Source: a virus
Reading direction: 5' to 3' (one strand)
Virus record (IMG/VR): IMGVR_UViG_3300028800_000061
Coordinates: 1 to 64,000 of that record
Length of the DNA stretch: 64,000 nucleotides
Shown here one piece after another: positions 7,150 through 15,355 of the stretch (the first letter of the stretch is position 1; each line of letters starts with the position of its first letter). Position numbers and translations under genes: made by a program. Below the pieces are notes generated by a model. It was not told where the DNA came from. It ran no database searches and was given only the letters and a program-made list of their open reading frames with translations.

Positions 7150-7953
7150 GTGGTGGTCACCAAGTACAAAGAGGTCGCTGACCTGGTACGGGGCATGATC
7201 AAGTCAGGTGAGCTTGGGCCTGGCGATGTGGTCCCCACGGAAGTAGCGCTAGCGACCAGGACCGGACATCACAGGCAAACCGTCCGGGCAGGCCTGGAAA
7301 TCCTCCAGAATGAAGGACTCATACGTACCGACCGCGCCAAGCGCCGCCGGTACGTCATGGGGCGGCAGCTACTGCAGATCCACGCATCCAACGATGAGTC
7401 GCGGGGGCGGACGAAGGAACGGCGCGTTCACGGCATCGACGTGTGGACCGCCGATGTGCGCGCCGCCGAGCATGAGCCGGGGCAGATCATCACCGTCGAG
7501 GTCGTTCTTGCCGGCGGGGAGCTCGTGCACCTGGCCCGGCTGCTCGAATTGCCGCCTGGCACTCAGCTGTGCGCCCGGCACCGAGTGCGGACCATCGACG
7601 GTGAGCCCCACGACCTGTGCACCACCTACTACCCGATGGACATCGCCGCAGGCAGCCCCATCATGTCCCCAGTCGATGTCACTGAAGGTGTCATCGCGTA
7701 CATGGAGGGGATTGGCTGGGTGCAGACCTGGTTTGAGGACACGATCGAAGCCCGTATGCCTGATGAGCAGGAACGGTATGTGCTCCGGATGAAAGCGGGC
7801 ATTCCGCTCATGATCCAGACGCGTACCGGTTACTGCGCCGAGCACGGCACCGAGTCTCTTGTCGGCCAGACCGGGTACGGGCGGCCGGTGAAAGTCACAA
7901 TCACCTCATGGCCGGGGGACCGGACCCAGCTGGTGTACGGGCTGCCGGGGTGA
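7150..7953 (+). CDS. GntR-family regulator (HutC/KorSA-like)
   Basis: 267 residues, GTG start. Residues ~1-70 form the GntR winged helix (YKEVADLVRGMIKSGELGPGDVVPTEVALA ... HRQTVRAGLEILQNEGLI). The rest matches the UTRA/HutC-type effector domain (LARLLELPPGTQLCARHRV; DLCTTYYP; TWFEDTIEARMPDEQE). KorSA and related GntR proteins repress transfer and replication genes in pSAM2-type elements and repress themselves. TTGTACGTAC-type boxes lie upstream of this gene and of two other transcription units in the window. The stop overlaps the next gene (GTGA). Confidence 0.88.
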   Translation: MVVTKYKEVADLVRGMIKSGELGPGDVVPTEVALATRTGHHRQTVRAGLEILQNEGLIRTDRAKRRRYVMGRQLLQIHASNDESRGRTKERRVHGIDVWTADVRAAEHEPGQIITVEVVLAGGELVHLARLLELPPGTQLCARHRVRTIDGEPHDLCTTYYPMDIAAGSPIMSPVDVTEGVIAYMEGIGWVQTWFEDTIEARMPDEQERYVLRMKAGIPLMIQTRTGYCAEHGTESLVGQTGYGRPVKVTITSWPGDRTQLVYGLPG

Positions 7954-8720
7954 GCGGGCTCGCCATCCGGCACGCCACCATGGACGATCTGCCGGAAGTG
8001 CTGGGCTTGGTGAACTTGGCCGCGGCCCGGTTGCACCATCGGGGGCAACGGCAATGGTGGTACGGGTTCGGGCCGGGGGAGAAATTTGAGAAACCTCTCC
8101 GGCTGGGCCGCACCCTGCTTGTCGTTCCTGTTGATGAGGTGATGGCTGTGGCGACGATCACTGTCAGCCCGGAGGGTGACCCGCTGTACTGGTGCGAGCC
8201 GGGGGAGCTGGCCCGGGCGGCGTGGTATGTCGCGAAGACCGCTGTCGCCCCATGGGTGACCGGGCGCGGGCTGGGGATGCTTCTGCTGCGGTGGGTGCTC
8301 GACCAGGCGTATCAAGCTGGCGTCGAGGTGGTCCGCCTTGATGCGTGGCGGGACAACTCAGGGTTGCAGCAGTTGTACCTGGATGCTGGCTGGCGGTTCG
8401 TGCGCATGCAGGTTGTGCCGGGGAAGTACTCGGGTGCTCTCTTTGAGCATCCCGCGGTGGAGGATCTGACGGCCCGGGCCGCGTTCACTGGCCGGGCCGG
8501 CTGGCAGCAGCGGGCCATGCGTGATCCGTTGCCGGAAGGCCGGCATGTCCGTTTCGTCACTGGCATGCTGGCCGGGCTGAGTGGCAGCATCCACGCTGTG
8601 CTGCTCCCGGATGGCGGGCAGCCGGTGCACGGGGCCGCCGCTGATTACCCGGTCCGGCAGTATCAGGTGTTGCTGGATGACGGGCAAATGGTGACGTGTA
8701 CCGATATGGATGTCGAATAA
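7950..8720 (+). CDS. GNAT-family N-acetyltransferase with C-terminal extension
   Basis: 256 residues from GTG 7950, overlapping the GntR stop. The first ~165 residues read as a GNAT fold: IRHATMDDLPEVLGLVNLA at the N-terminus, then TGRGLGMLLLRWVLDQA (acetyl-CoA loop, degenerate Q/RxxGxG/A) and LYLDAGWRFV near the end of the domain. The remaining ~75 residues (LLPDGGQPVHGAAADY ... VLLDDGQMVTC) look like a second small domain. GntR-GNAT pairs are common in actinobacterial mobile elements. The substrate is unknown. Confidence 0.7.
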   Translation: MSGLAIRHATMDDLPEVLGLVNLAAARLHHRGQRQWWYGFGPGEKFEKPLRLGRTLLVVPVDEVMAVATITVSPEGDPLYWCEPGELARAAWYVAKTAVAPWVTGRGLGMLLLRWVLDQAYQAGVEVVRLDAWRDNSGLQQLYLDAGWRFVRMQVVPGKYSGALFEHPAVEDLTARAAFTGRAGWQQRAMRDPLPEGRHVRFVTGMLAGLSGSIHAVLLPDGGQPVHGAAADYPVRQYQVLLDDGQMVTCTDMDVE

Positions 8721-8831
8721 GCACGTTCCGGCATGAACCCCTGTCTTACGACATCGCGCTAGCGTCAGATCGCAGAGTGTCACATACTTGCATGCGGGGG
8801 GCCCTCACGGGAGTGAGAGGGAGCAAGAGCG

Positions 8832-9305
8832 ATGGCCGGGCTGGAGACGCCCTTGAAGAGACTGGCTGCCAGGTGGGACATCTGGCGGACCGGTGCACGG
8901 ATCTACGCGGTGCGGAAAGCGCCGCTTACCGCAGTAGAGCTTGATGCCGGATGCGTGCCGCTGGTCGGCGCGATCGACGAAGCGACACTCGCCGGGCGGA
9001 TCGGGATCCTTGAAGATCTTGCGGTCGAAGCTCGCGCCGCAGGTATATCCGGGTTGCCGGAAGGTGCGCGCGGCCTGGCCGCCGCGCTCGTGAGCACCGG
9101 GCTGAACGCGCTCGCTCTCGGGCAGACCGTTGAGCTGCGTTTCCCCGGACGGGAGCTGGTCACGATCCGGCCCGCCTGGGTGGATACCGCGCTGGCGTGG
9201 ATGCTGCCGCAACGCCGTGGCTGCAACGGTCACATTGTGCCCCGCACCCGGACCCAGGAGTTCATCCGGGTCGCAGTCGAGTGCGCCAACGGGCACCGGA
9301 TTTGA
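8832..9305 (+). CDS. Hypothetical protein, 157 residues
   Basis: ATG start after GGGAGCAAGAG. The protein is Ala/Leu/Arg-rich and ends in a small pattern (RRGCNGHIVPRTRTQEFIRVAVECANGHRI) with two Cys and two His that could bind a metal. The 111-base gap before it holds the inverted repeat CCCTCAC...GTGAGAGGG just ahead of the ribosome site. Not recognised. It begins a run of three plus-strand genes. Confidence 0.6.
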   Translation: MAGLETPLKRLAARWDIWRTGARIYAVRKAPLTAVELDAGCVPLVGAIDEATLAGRIGILEDLAVEARAAGISGLPEGARGLAAALVSTGLNALALGQTVELRFPGRELVTIRPAWVDTALAWMLPQRRGCNGHIVPRTRTQEFIRVAVECANGHRI

Positions 9306-9325
9306 CCTGATTCAGGGATTTTGGG

Positions 9326-9616
9326 GTGTATATCGCCTGGGTTGGCCCAGCAGGAGTGCGGTACCTGACTGATACCCGGTACAGTCCGCTGCGTGGCCGG
9401 GCAGGAACTGCTGCCGACCGGGGCGGCGGGTGGGTTCTACTCGACGCCGCCGCGGTGGCAGCCTTGCGGGCGCTCCGGCCCGATGAAGACTGGCGGATCG
9501 TAGACGCCGGCGATGGCCCGCACATTCACTTCGACACTGAGCGGTACCAGGTACTCCCAGCAGGTGAGATGCGGGAAGGCGATGGCCGTCAGGAAGGGCT
9601 GGCGGATTCCAGATGA
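9326..9616 (+). CDS. Hypothetical protein, 96 residues
   Basis: GTG start (MYIAWVGPAGVRYLTD). Its stop overlaps the next start (ATGA). It is short and mixed, with a beta-like N-terminal half and an acidic C-terminus, and has no cysteine or membrane segment. Codon use matches the neighbours. Function unknown. Confidence 0.5.
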   Translation: MYIAWVGPAGVRYLTDTRYSPLRGRAGTAADRGGGWVLLDAAAVAALRALRPDEDWRIVDAGDGPHIHFDTERYQVLPAGEMREGDGRQEGLADSR

Positions 9617-9891
9617 CAGCAACCGGGCTTACAGTCCCGCTGCGTGACACGCTGACCAGGCTTGGGGCGAAGTGGATCCTCCTGCAACGCGGCACCGACA
9701 ACGGCGATCCGGCAGATCCAGATGTTGCCGCCCGTGTCGAGGCAGTAGCCCTTATCGCGACGATCTCACTCAGCCCGGGGGAGCTCGGCGAGTTGGTCGA
9801 CGCGGCACGGGATCTGGCGGACCAGCAGCAGGACAACAACCAGAACTGGCTCCAGTGGGCACGCGACCAGGATGAAAGTGTCGCTCCTTAG
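9613..9891 (+). CDS. Hypothetical acidic helical protein, 92 residues
   Basis: Coupled to the previous gene by a four-base overlap. The C-terminal half (LGELVDAARDLADQQQDNNQNWLQWARDQD) is predicted helical and Asp/Gln-rich. It ends four bases past the stop of the convergent minus-strand gene. Not recognised. Confidence 0.5.
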   Translation: MTATGLTVPLRDTLTRLGAKWILLQRGTDNGDPADPDVAARVEAVALIATISLSPGELGELVDAARDLADQQQDNNQNWLQWARDQDESVAP

Positions 9892-10265
9892 GCGGCCCGC
9901 GCCCAGGTCAGGTATGTGCGGTGACCGTTCCTGACCAGGTGGTCTCGGAGTTTGGTCATCCACATTGGTGCTATCCGGTGGTTATCGCCGCCGGTGACCG
10001 CGAATCCAAGCCGGCCGGACCGCGAGGGAACTGGCAGGGGCCCGGCCGGGCTGCTGATCCCGCTGGCCGCGATCGCGGCGAGCGCGCTCTCGTCCGTGGG
10101 CGAGTCGAACTCTAGCTGCCACATGGTGATCTCCCCGGTGTGGCCGCCCGGGAGGACAACAGGGGTCCAGCCCGGACGGCCGCGCTCAGCCCAAGGGAAG
10201 AGGCCGTCTACCCCCTTTGAACGCGGTTTCAAAGTAACAACATGGGCAGCAGGATCACAGGACAC
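9888..10265 (-). CDS. Hypothetical protein, 125 residues, convergent with the preceding genes
   Basis: GTG start at 10265. The N-terminal part is Pro/Gly-rich; the C-terminal third (MWMTKLRDHLVRNGHRTYLTWARAA) is helical and basic. No domain recognised. It is the only minus-strand gene between 7001 and 10737, and its 3' end overlaps the plus-strand gene by four bases. Confidence 0.5.
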   Translation of the reverse strand: MSCDPAAHVVTLKPRSKGVDGLFPWAERGRPGWTPVVLPGGHTGEITMWQLEFDSPTDESALAAIAASGISSPAGPLPVPSRSGRLGFAVTGGDNHRIAPMWMTKLRDHLVRNGHRTYLTWARAA

Positions 10266-10406
10266 CAGCCAAGGTTTATCCGTTGTGACGGCAACGGGTG
10301 ATTGATGGCATCCAGGCCGATTCGATCCGGTATGGGCGCATCCTGGGAGCTTCGTTGACCCGGACGATGGCGGCGGGTACTCTGCGCGTCACATCAGGTT
10401 AAGATC

Positions 10407-10443
10407 AACATCTCGGGACGCCAGGGGGTTATCCCGGGATGTT
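10407..10443. other. Hairpin before the small membrane gene
   Basis: Arms AACATCTCGGGA and TCCCGGGATGTT pair over 12 positions with one G-U, around a 13-base loop. It sits in the 211-base gap between the divergent genes and could be a factor-independent terminator without a T run, an operator or an attenuator. The rest of the gap shows no gene. Confidence 0.5.
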
Positions 10444-10476
10444 CTCCTATCCGGCATCGCGTGACGGGGACCACTT

Positions 10477-10740
10477 ATGGTGTTGAACGGCCAGCGGGCG
10501 ATCGCTGGCGGGCTAGGGCTTGCGGCTGCGGCCGCCGCGGTACTTGGCGCACGGTTGCCACGGCAGGTTTACCCTGCCGCACTGGCCGCTGCCGCTGTTG
10601 CCTCGGCGGCAGTGATCGGCAGTGAGATGGTCCGCCGGCAGGGGGACCGGACTGTAGACATGGTCATGGCGTGGCTGGAAATCAAGGAACGGCTTGGCCA
10701 GCCAGAACGAGCGGAGCAGTTGCTGCGGGTAGTGCGCTAG
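10477..10740 (+). CDS. Small two-helix membrane protein
   Basis: 87 residues, ATG start. Residues ~8-27 and ~31-50 are two Ala-rich hydrophobic segments; the rest is a cytosolic amphipathic tail (MAWLEIKERLGQPERAEQLLRVVR). It is divergent from the 9888 gene, and its stop overlaps the convergent HTH gene. Small membrane proteins like this occur among actinobacterial plasmid spread genes, but the function is unknown. Confidence 0.55.
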   Translation: MVLNGQRAIAGGLGLAAAAAAVLGARLPRQVYPAALAAAAVASAAVIGSEMVRRQGDRTVDMVMAWLEIKERLGQPERAEQLLRVVR

Positions 10741-11414
10741 CCGGCGGCCGCTGACCGGCTGAGCGGCGGCCGGGGTGTCATTGTTGTCATCTGGGCGGCT
10801 GCGGACTGGCGGATGGCCATCCGGTCGCGCGCGGGCAGGCCTGGGTGCCGCGCGAGCACTTCCTCAACTTCCAGCAGGGCATCTGCCCGCTCGGGGCTGA
10901 TGTCATCCTGGAGCATCCGCCCGATCGCCACGAGTACCGCGCCGACGCCACCGGGCTCGTCCCCGAAACCTCCGGTGTCGCTGAGCGTCATCAGGGCCTG
11001 GCCGGTGGCTATCAGGTCGGACGCCTGGACGTCACCGGCGCCGTGGAGTGCGAGCTGCTGCCGGAGCAGCGCGATGAAACCTGGTGTGGCAACCGGCATG
11101 CACTGGATCTCATCCACGGTGATGGTGCCATCGAGTGCGCCCTCGAGTGTGCCGATCGGCAGCTTGTAGACGAGGTCCATCTTCCGCAGGTTTGATGCGC
11201 GGAAGATGGTCCGGGAGCCTGAGATCAGATCCAGGACTGTGCGGCCTGTTAGGCCTGCTGCTGCGGCGACCTGCTCGTTCGTCATCCCGAGCTCGGTGCT
11301 GCGGGCTTCGAGCGCCCGGCCGAGATCGGTTCGGTCACGGAGTGAGGTGCGAGGCATCAAAGCTTCCCAGTAGACGAGTGTGGTGCCTCTGATGGTACGG
11401 GTATCCGCCGTCAT
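10737..11414 (-). CDS. HTH-type regulator with long C-terminal domain
   Basis: 225 residues from ATG 11414, chosen for the strong site GGGGGAG seven bases upstream; a longer frame to 11747 crosses the divergent promoter. An HTH of XRE type is visible near residues 30-80 (LGRALEARSTELGMTNEQVAAAAGLTGRTVLDLISGS). The C-terminal part (GFIALLRQQLALHG ... SPERADALLEVEEVLARHP) is helical. It is transcribed divergently from a second, shorter XRE protein, which gives the layout of a two-repressor switch or plasmid-maintenance control. Confidence 0.7.
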   Translation of the reverse strand: MTADTRTIRGTTLVYWEALMPRTSLRDRTDLGRALEARSTELGMTNEQVAAAAGLTGRTVLDLISGSRTIFRASNLRKMDLVYKLPIGTLEGALDGTITVDEIQCMPVATPGFIALLRQQLALHGAGDVQASDLIATGQALMTLSDTGGFGDEPGGVGAVLVAIGRMLQDDISPERADALLEVEEVLARHPGLPARDRMAIRQSAAAQMTTMTPRPPLSRSAAAG

Positions 11415-11501
11415 TCGCACTCCCCCCGGGCCCTGTACGGGAGTAGTCTCTGCACCAAGCTGAGATCCGGGTAAGCAATCTCGATTACTTGCCGCAACTA
11501 G

Positions 11502-11537
11502 TTGCGTTACTGTTTGTAAATGTACTACAGTCTCACC
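11502..11537 (+). promoter_or_regulatory. Promoter, probably giving a leaderless transcript
   Basis: TTGCGT (11502) and TACAGT (11526) are separated by 18 bases. Six bases follow the -10 before ATG 11538, and there is no ribosome site, so transcription probably begins at the start codon. Confidence 0.5.
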
Positions 11538-11810
11538 ATGCAACAAGTGGTGCGACAGAACGGGCCCGCCCTGCGCGCGGCCCGCGGTGACCGATCGCTC
11601 AGGCACGTCGCTGCAGCGGTCGGCTACCACTACTCGCTCATCGGGAAGGTTGAGCAGGAAGCAACCGCGCTGTCCTGGCGGCTGCTGATCGCTCTTGCGG
11701 GCTTCTATGGAGAAGACCCGCAAGCCTTCATCCGGGAGGACACGCAAGACACCGCCAGCCAGGGAGCCGGGCAGGAGGTGAGGGAGACCGTCAGCGTGGC
11801 GGCCTTATAA
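11538..11810 (+). CDS. Small XRE-family HTH regulator
   Basis: 90 residues from ATG 11538 (an alternative ATG at 11520 overlaps the likely -10 box). Residues ~8-60 read as a Cro/C1-type helix-turn-helix (ALRAARGDRSLRHVAAAVGYHYSLIGKVEQ). The C-terminal tail is acidic and Gln/Thr-rich. It is divergent from the 225-residue HTH protein and likely shares operators with it in the ~120-base gap. Confidence 0.75.
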   Translation: MQQVVRQNGPALRAARGDRSLRHVAAAVGYHYSLIGKVEQEATALSWRLLIALAGFYGEDPQAFIREDTQDTASQGAGQEVRETVSVAAL

Positions 11811-11818
11811 CGCAAACA

Positions 11819-11846
11819 GCCCGCCACCGGTATGAGCGGGGCGGGC
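11819..11846 (+). terminator. GC-rich hairpin after the XRE gene
   Basis: GCCCGCC pairs with GGCGGGC around a 14-base loop directly after the stop codon. No T run follows, as is common for actinobacterial terminators. Downstream, CCCGA-tcttaac-TCGGG (11911-11927) forms a small hairpin that touches the ribosome site of the next gene. Confidence 0.5.
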
Positions 11847-11936
11847 CGTGAGCGGGAAGTCTGTGTGCGCAGCTTCCAGACATCAGGTGGAGACACCTAA
11901 CACCTACGACCCCGATCTTAACTCGGGAGGAGACAA

Positions 11937-12602
11937 ATGGAAACAGGAATCGCCGGAAACGGCGAGATCCTTAACAAGAGGCCTGTGCGGGCCCTCGCGG
12001 TACGGGTCGGCACCCTTATCTGGGCGTCATGGCATATCGACGCGGACCGCGATGAAGCACTGCACCAGGCGCTGACCGTCGCCGACTCAACACACCCGCT
12101 GCTCGATGTGCTGACCCTGCTGGGTGAACTCGAGGAAGCTCTCCGGGTCCGCGCCGAGCTTGAGGTCGACGGGGACGCCTGGACCAGTCACTTCGATCTG
12201 CACGACGCGCAGCCAGGTGACCGTGTCGAACTTGCCCGGGAACTGGCCCACCAGCGCATCGATCACGTGCTCGGCTGCCTGCTGCGCAACCCGGCACGCC
12301 ATCCGGCCGCAGACGGCCGGCCCGAAAGGATTGCCCCCCCAATGGATGCCACGATCACCTGCGGAAACCTGTGCGGTGCCACATGGGCCGCCGGATCGTC
12401 AGCCACCTTTGCTACTGCGCGCACGCAAGCAGTCACCGCCGGGTGGAAGCCCGGCCGCGATGGCGTGATCCTCTGCGCCGACTGCCCGGACGTGTACGAC
12501 TTCGAGCTGCCAACCCAGGACCAGCTCAACGCGGCGACGCTTGATGACATGCGCCGCGCCCACGAGTTCGTGCACGGGCTCACGGTGGGGGTGGCTGCCT
12601 GA
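11937..12602 (+). CDS. Hypothetical protein, first gene of the replication operon
   Basis: 221 residues, ATG after GGGAGGAGACAA. The N-terminal ~110 residues are helical and acidic. The C-terminal part contains CGNLCGATW and CADCPDVYDFE, four cysteines in a zinc-ribbon-like spacing, followed by a helical end. It overlaps the next gene by one base (TGATG). Genes of this kind sit ahead of Sak4-like ATPases in actinophages, but I do not recognise a family. Confidence 0.6.
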   Translation: METGIAGNGEILNKRPVRALAVRVGTLIWASWHIDADRDEALHQALTVADSTHPLLDVLTLLGELEEALRVRAELEVDGDAWTSHFDLHDAQPGDRVELARELAHQRIDHVLGCLLRNPARHPAADGRPERIAPPMDATITCGNLCGATWAAGSSATFATARTQAVTAGWKPGRDGVILCADCPDVYDFELPTQDQLNAATLDDMRRAHEFVHGLTVGVAA

Positions 12603-13588
12603 TGGGCGAGTTCACCTACACTGACGCATCCCGCCAAGGCTCTTTCCTCCGGATGGGCATCGATGGCCCGGCTGGATCGGGGAAGACGTACACGGCACTG
12701 GCGGTCGCGTGCGCGATGGCTGCGGCGACCGGCGGCCGGGTCGGCATGATCGACACGGAGCGCGGATCCGGGCGCAAGTACGCCCCCCCGTTCACGTTCA
12801 AGCACCTGAACTTCACCCCGCCCTACCACCCGGACCGGCTGACCCGGTGCCTTGCCGAGTCCGCTGAGTACGGCATCACCCACCTGGTTATCGACACGTG
12901 GTCCCGGTACTGGGGCGGCGCCGGCGGCATGCTGCAACTGGTCGATGAGGCCACAGCGCGCGACGGCGGCCGCAGCAACTTCAACTCCGGCTGGAAGTCG
13001 ATGCGGCCTACGGAAGCCGCAATGATCGAAGCCATGCTCGGGTACCCCGGGCACCTGTTCGTCACGCTGAGGGTCAAGACCGATTACCAGGTCACCAACG
13101 TCGGCGGGCAGACCAAGGTCGCGAAACTCGGACTCAAGCCTGAGCAGCGCGAAGGCATGGAGTATGAGTTCGATGTCGTCGGCGACATGGATCAGGACAA
13201 CAACCTGGTGATCTCCAAAACCCGCTGCCCTGAGCTCAACGGCGGCGTGTACCACCAGCCCGGCAATGACTTCGCTGCGATCCTCGTCGACTGGCTTGGC
13301 ACGATGACCAGCACCATGACCGCACTCGACTACCGTGCGGCCGCGCTCGATCCGGCTGCCACCTTTGACAGCATGCGGGCGCTGCTTACCAAGGCCACCG
13401 ATGAGCAGATGCTCGGCGCGGTGGTCCTTGACCGAGCAGATGTCCCGATCCGGGTCGAGGACCTCATCAAGCAGGTCGGCTTTGAGAAGCGCGCCGCATT
13501 GAAGGCCGCGTCAGCGCCCCCGGCAGCGTCAGCCGGCCAGCCGGCTAAGAGCACGGCTGGCACGGTCAACGGGCAGGCGGCGGCATGA
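12602..13588 (+). CDS. Phage-type AAA ATPase of the Sak4/RecA-like group
   Basis: 328 residues. Walker A is GPAGSGKT (residues ~22-29). A Walker B-like strand THLVIDTWSRYW follows near residue 98, then SKTRCPELNGGVY. The C-terminal 100 residues are Ala-rich and low-complexity. This matches the single-domain RecA-like ATPases (AAA_24/Sak4) that phages and plasmids use for single-strand annealing or recombination-dependent replication. It is placed with DnaB, SSB and clamp genes, consistent with a recombination-replication role. The exact biochemical activity is inferred. Confidence 0.75.
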   Translation: MGEFTYTDASRQGSFLRMGIDGPAGSGKTYTALAVACAMAAATGGRVGMIDTERGSGRKYAPPFTFKHLNFTPPYHPDRLTRCLAESAEYGITHLVIDTWSRYWGGAGGMLQLVDEATARDGGRSNFNSGWKSMRPTEAAMIEAMLGYPGHLFVTLRVKTDYQVTNVGGQTKVAKLGLKPEQREGMEYEFDVVGDMDQDNNLVISKTRCPELNGGVYHQPGNDFAAILVDWLGTMTSTMTALDYRAAALDPAATFDSMRALLTKATDEQMLGAVVLDRADVPIRVEDLIKQVGFEKRAALKAASAPPAASAGQPAKSTAGTVNGQAAA

Positions 13589-14112
13589 CCCCCGCAGAGG
13601 ACCGGTTGCTCGCCGCCGTCCTGATGGTACTCGAGGGCGATGTCAAAGATGAGTACGGGGCCGTCAAGGAGAGTGTTCTCCGGGCCATGCAAGACCTGGA
13701 CGTTAAAACAGCGTTCATGCGGCTGCCTGATGGCACGATCGCCGGCACATGGACTGTCGTCCGCAGCGAAGCCAAAGCGCAGGTCACCAATGCCCGCCTT
13801 TTCAAGGCTTGGGTGGAGAAAATGCACCCGGAAGGCTTGGAGACCATCGTCCGGAAGAACTTCACCGACGCCGTCCTCAAAGAGTGCGACACCGCACAGG
13901 AGCCTGTTGACCGGGTCACCGGTGAGGTGATCCCTGGTGTCGAGTTTGTCCGGGGTGAGCCGTATGTCACGCCTGCGTTCGTGAAGGGTGACCGGGACGG
14001 GAAAGAGCTGATCCGCCGAGCATGGCGCAGCCGACAGGTTGATCTCAACGAGTTGCTCGCGCTCGCCCTCGGCGCTGGCTCTGACAGCAGCGGTGAGGGG
14101 GCCGCTGCGTGA
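13585..14112 (+). CDS. Hypothetical protein paired with the Sak4-like ATPase
   Basis: 175 residues, overlapping the ATPase stop by four bases (ATGA). Predicted helical N-terminus (DRLLAAVLMVLEGDVKDEYGAVKESVL), a central region with LPDGTIAGTWTVVRSE of beta character, then FVRGEPYVTPAFVKGDRDG. It is coupled to the ATPase and may be its partner. No signature that I recognise. Confidence 0.6.
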   Translation: MTPAEDRLLAAVLMVLEGDVKDEYGAVKESVLRAMQDLDVKTAFMRLPDGTIAGTWTVVRSEAKAQVTNARLFKAWVEKMHPEGLETIVRKNFTDAVLKECDTAQEPVDRVTGEVIPGVEFVRGEPYVTPAFVKGDRDGKELIRRAWRSRQVDLNELLALALGAGSDSSGEGAAA

Positions 14113-14402
14113 TAATCCCCGCCGTCGCGCGGTGGCTGCGTGCGCTGGCCAGCCGGCTGGACCCGCCCGGTCCGGTGCGGCTGGCCAGCGTGCCGCGGGT
14201 GCCGTGCGGGAACTGTGGCGGCCCGACCGTCAAGATGATGCCGTGGACGCAGGTGCGAACCTGCCCAGGGGCTGTCGGGCTGATTGTCGGCGGCGAGACT
14301 GTCACCCACCTTGGCCCTGGGGAAGCGGCCCGTATCGCCCAGGAGCTTGATGACGGTGCACGCCATGTACTTGCGCACGCGGACAGGGCTGAGGCCGCGT
14401 GA
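14109..14402 (+). CDS. Hypothetical small zinc-ribbon-like protein
   Basis: 97 residues from GTG 14109, overlapping the previous stop. A CxxC (CGNCGGPTVK) lies near residue 33 and a third Cys near 51. The C-terminal half is helical and rich in Ala/Glu/Asp (EAARIAQELDDGARHVLAH). Its position between replication genes suggests a small accessory factor. Not recognised. Confidence 0.5.
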   Translation: MIIPAVARWLRALASRLDPPGPVRLASVPRVPCGNCGGPTVKMMPWTQVRTCPGAVGLIVGGETVTHLGPGEAARIAQELDDGARHVLAHADRAEAA

Positions 14403-14944
14403 GCGAGATGCGGCGCCGCCAGGCGCCACTACAGCGCCACACCCGGCTCAAACGCGGGCCCGGCCCGGCCAGGACCGAACTGCGCAGGACACCGTTTGAG
14501 CCGAAACTTCCGGCGCCACGCTGGCGGCCGCCTGATGTGCCGGCGCTACTGCCTGGTGACGTGCCAGCCGTCTGGGCGGATAGCCCGCCGCGGCCCGCCC
14601 GGGCGAAACCTAAGCGGCGGGTGCCGCTGGCGAAAGCCAGTTACAAGCAGGCCGCGCTCAACCGGCAACGGCAGATCCTGCTGGATCAGCTGCGGGTGAA
14701 TCCGGTCAAATGTGAGGTGCCCTGGTGCACGCTCCTGGCCGATGACCCGCATGAGCCACTAACCCGTGCCCGCGGCGGATCAATCGTCGACCTGGGCAAC
14801 ATCCGGCTGATCTGCCGGATGCACCACCGTGAGATCCACGACACCGAGCCCCCGTGGGCGTACGAGCTCGGGTTCCTCAAACACTCCGGACGGCCGAGTA
14901 AAGCTGTCCGGCGGGCGAACACTGCGGATGGTGAGGCGGCATGA
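14399..14944 (+). CDS. HNH-fold protein
   Basis: 181 residues, coupled to the previous gene (overlap of four). The first ~100 residues are basic and Pro-rich. The C-terminal part has the HNH outline: CEVPWC, then DPHEPLTRARGG (His-Glu in place of the usual Asp-His), IVDLGNIRLIC with the central Asn, and HHREIHD with the last His. HNH proteins near replication genes act as nicking or cleavage nucleases or, in some phages, as Holliday-junction or packaging factors. Role here is open. Confidence 0.65.
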   Translation: MSEMRRRQAPLQRHTRLKRGPGPARTELRRTPFEPKLPAPRWRPPDVPALLPGDVPAVWADSPPRPARAKPKRRVPLAKASYKQAALNRQRQILLDQLRVNPVKCEVPWCTLLADDPHEPLTRARGGSIVDLGNIRLICRMHHREIHDTEPPWAYELGFLKHSGRPSKAVRRANTADGEAA

Positions 14945-15336
14945 CTGTTCCGCCGGCCAGCGGCACACAGGCGACCCCCGAGGGTGGTGCGCGAACGAGC
15001 CAACCACCTTCGGGGGAACCAGCCGCGTGGCTCCGGCGGGTAATCAGCAAGTTCCCCAGCGAGTTGGCACTGACCCGGGCCCCAGGCGGGGAGTGGCAGA
15101 TGACTGTCACAGCGGCACCTGACCTGACCGGGCAGATCACCACAACCGATTTGCGGTTCCTAGAGCAGTTCGCCGATGCGTACGACGCGTACCGGCGGGC
15201 GCAAGCGCACATGTGCGAGTGCGGTCATTCATTCAACATGCACCAGATCACGAGTGTGAACAAGCATTGCAATCACATTCCGTGCGGGTGCCTGCGGTAC
15301 CGGAGGAGACACCGGAATGGCGTGGATAACGACTGA
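14941..15336 (+). CDS. Hypothetical protein with Cys/His-rich C-terminus
   Basis: 131 residues, ATGA overlap with the HNH gene. The middle has LRFLEQFADAYDAYRRAQAHM (helical), followed by CECGHSFNMHQI and HCNHIPCGCLRYRRR, six Cys and four His within 35 residues, so a zinc-binding end is likely. It lies directly upstream of the initiator gene. Not recognised. Confidence 0.55.
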   Translation: MTVPPASGTQATPEGGARTSQPPSGEPAAWLRRVISKFPSELALTRAPGGEWQMTVTAAPDLTGQITTTDLRFLEQFADAYDAYRRAQAHMCECGHSFNMHQITSVNKHCNHIPCGCLRYRRRHRNGVDND

Positions 15337-15355
15337 ACGGGCGGGAGGGTAGGCC

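Noticed and set aside
12263-13255. 330-codon minus frame
   Set aside because: Shadow of the Sak4-like ATPase gene, which carries a Walker A motif and fits the operon.
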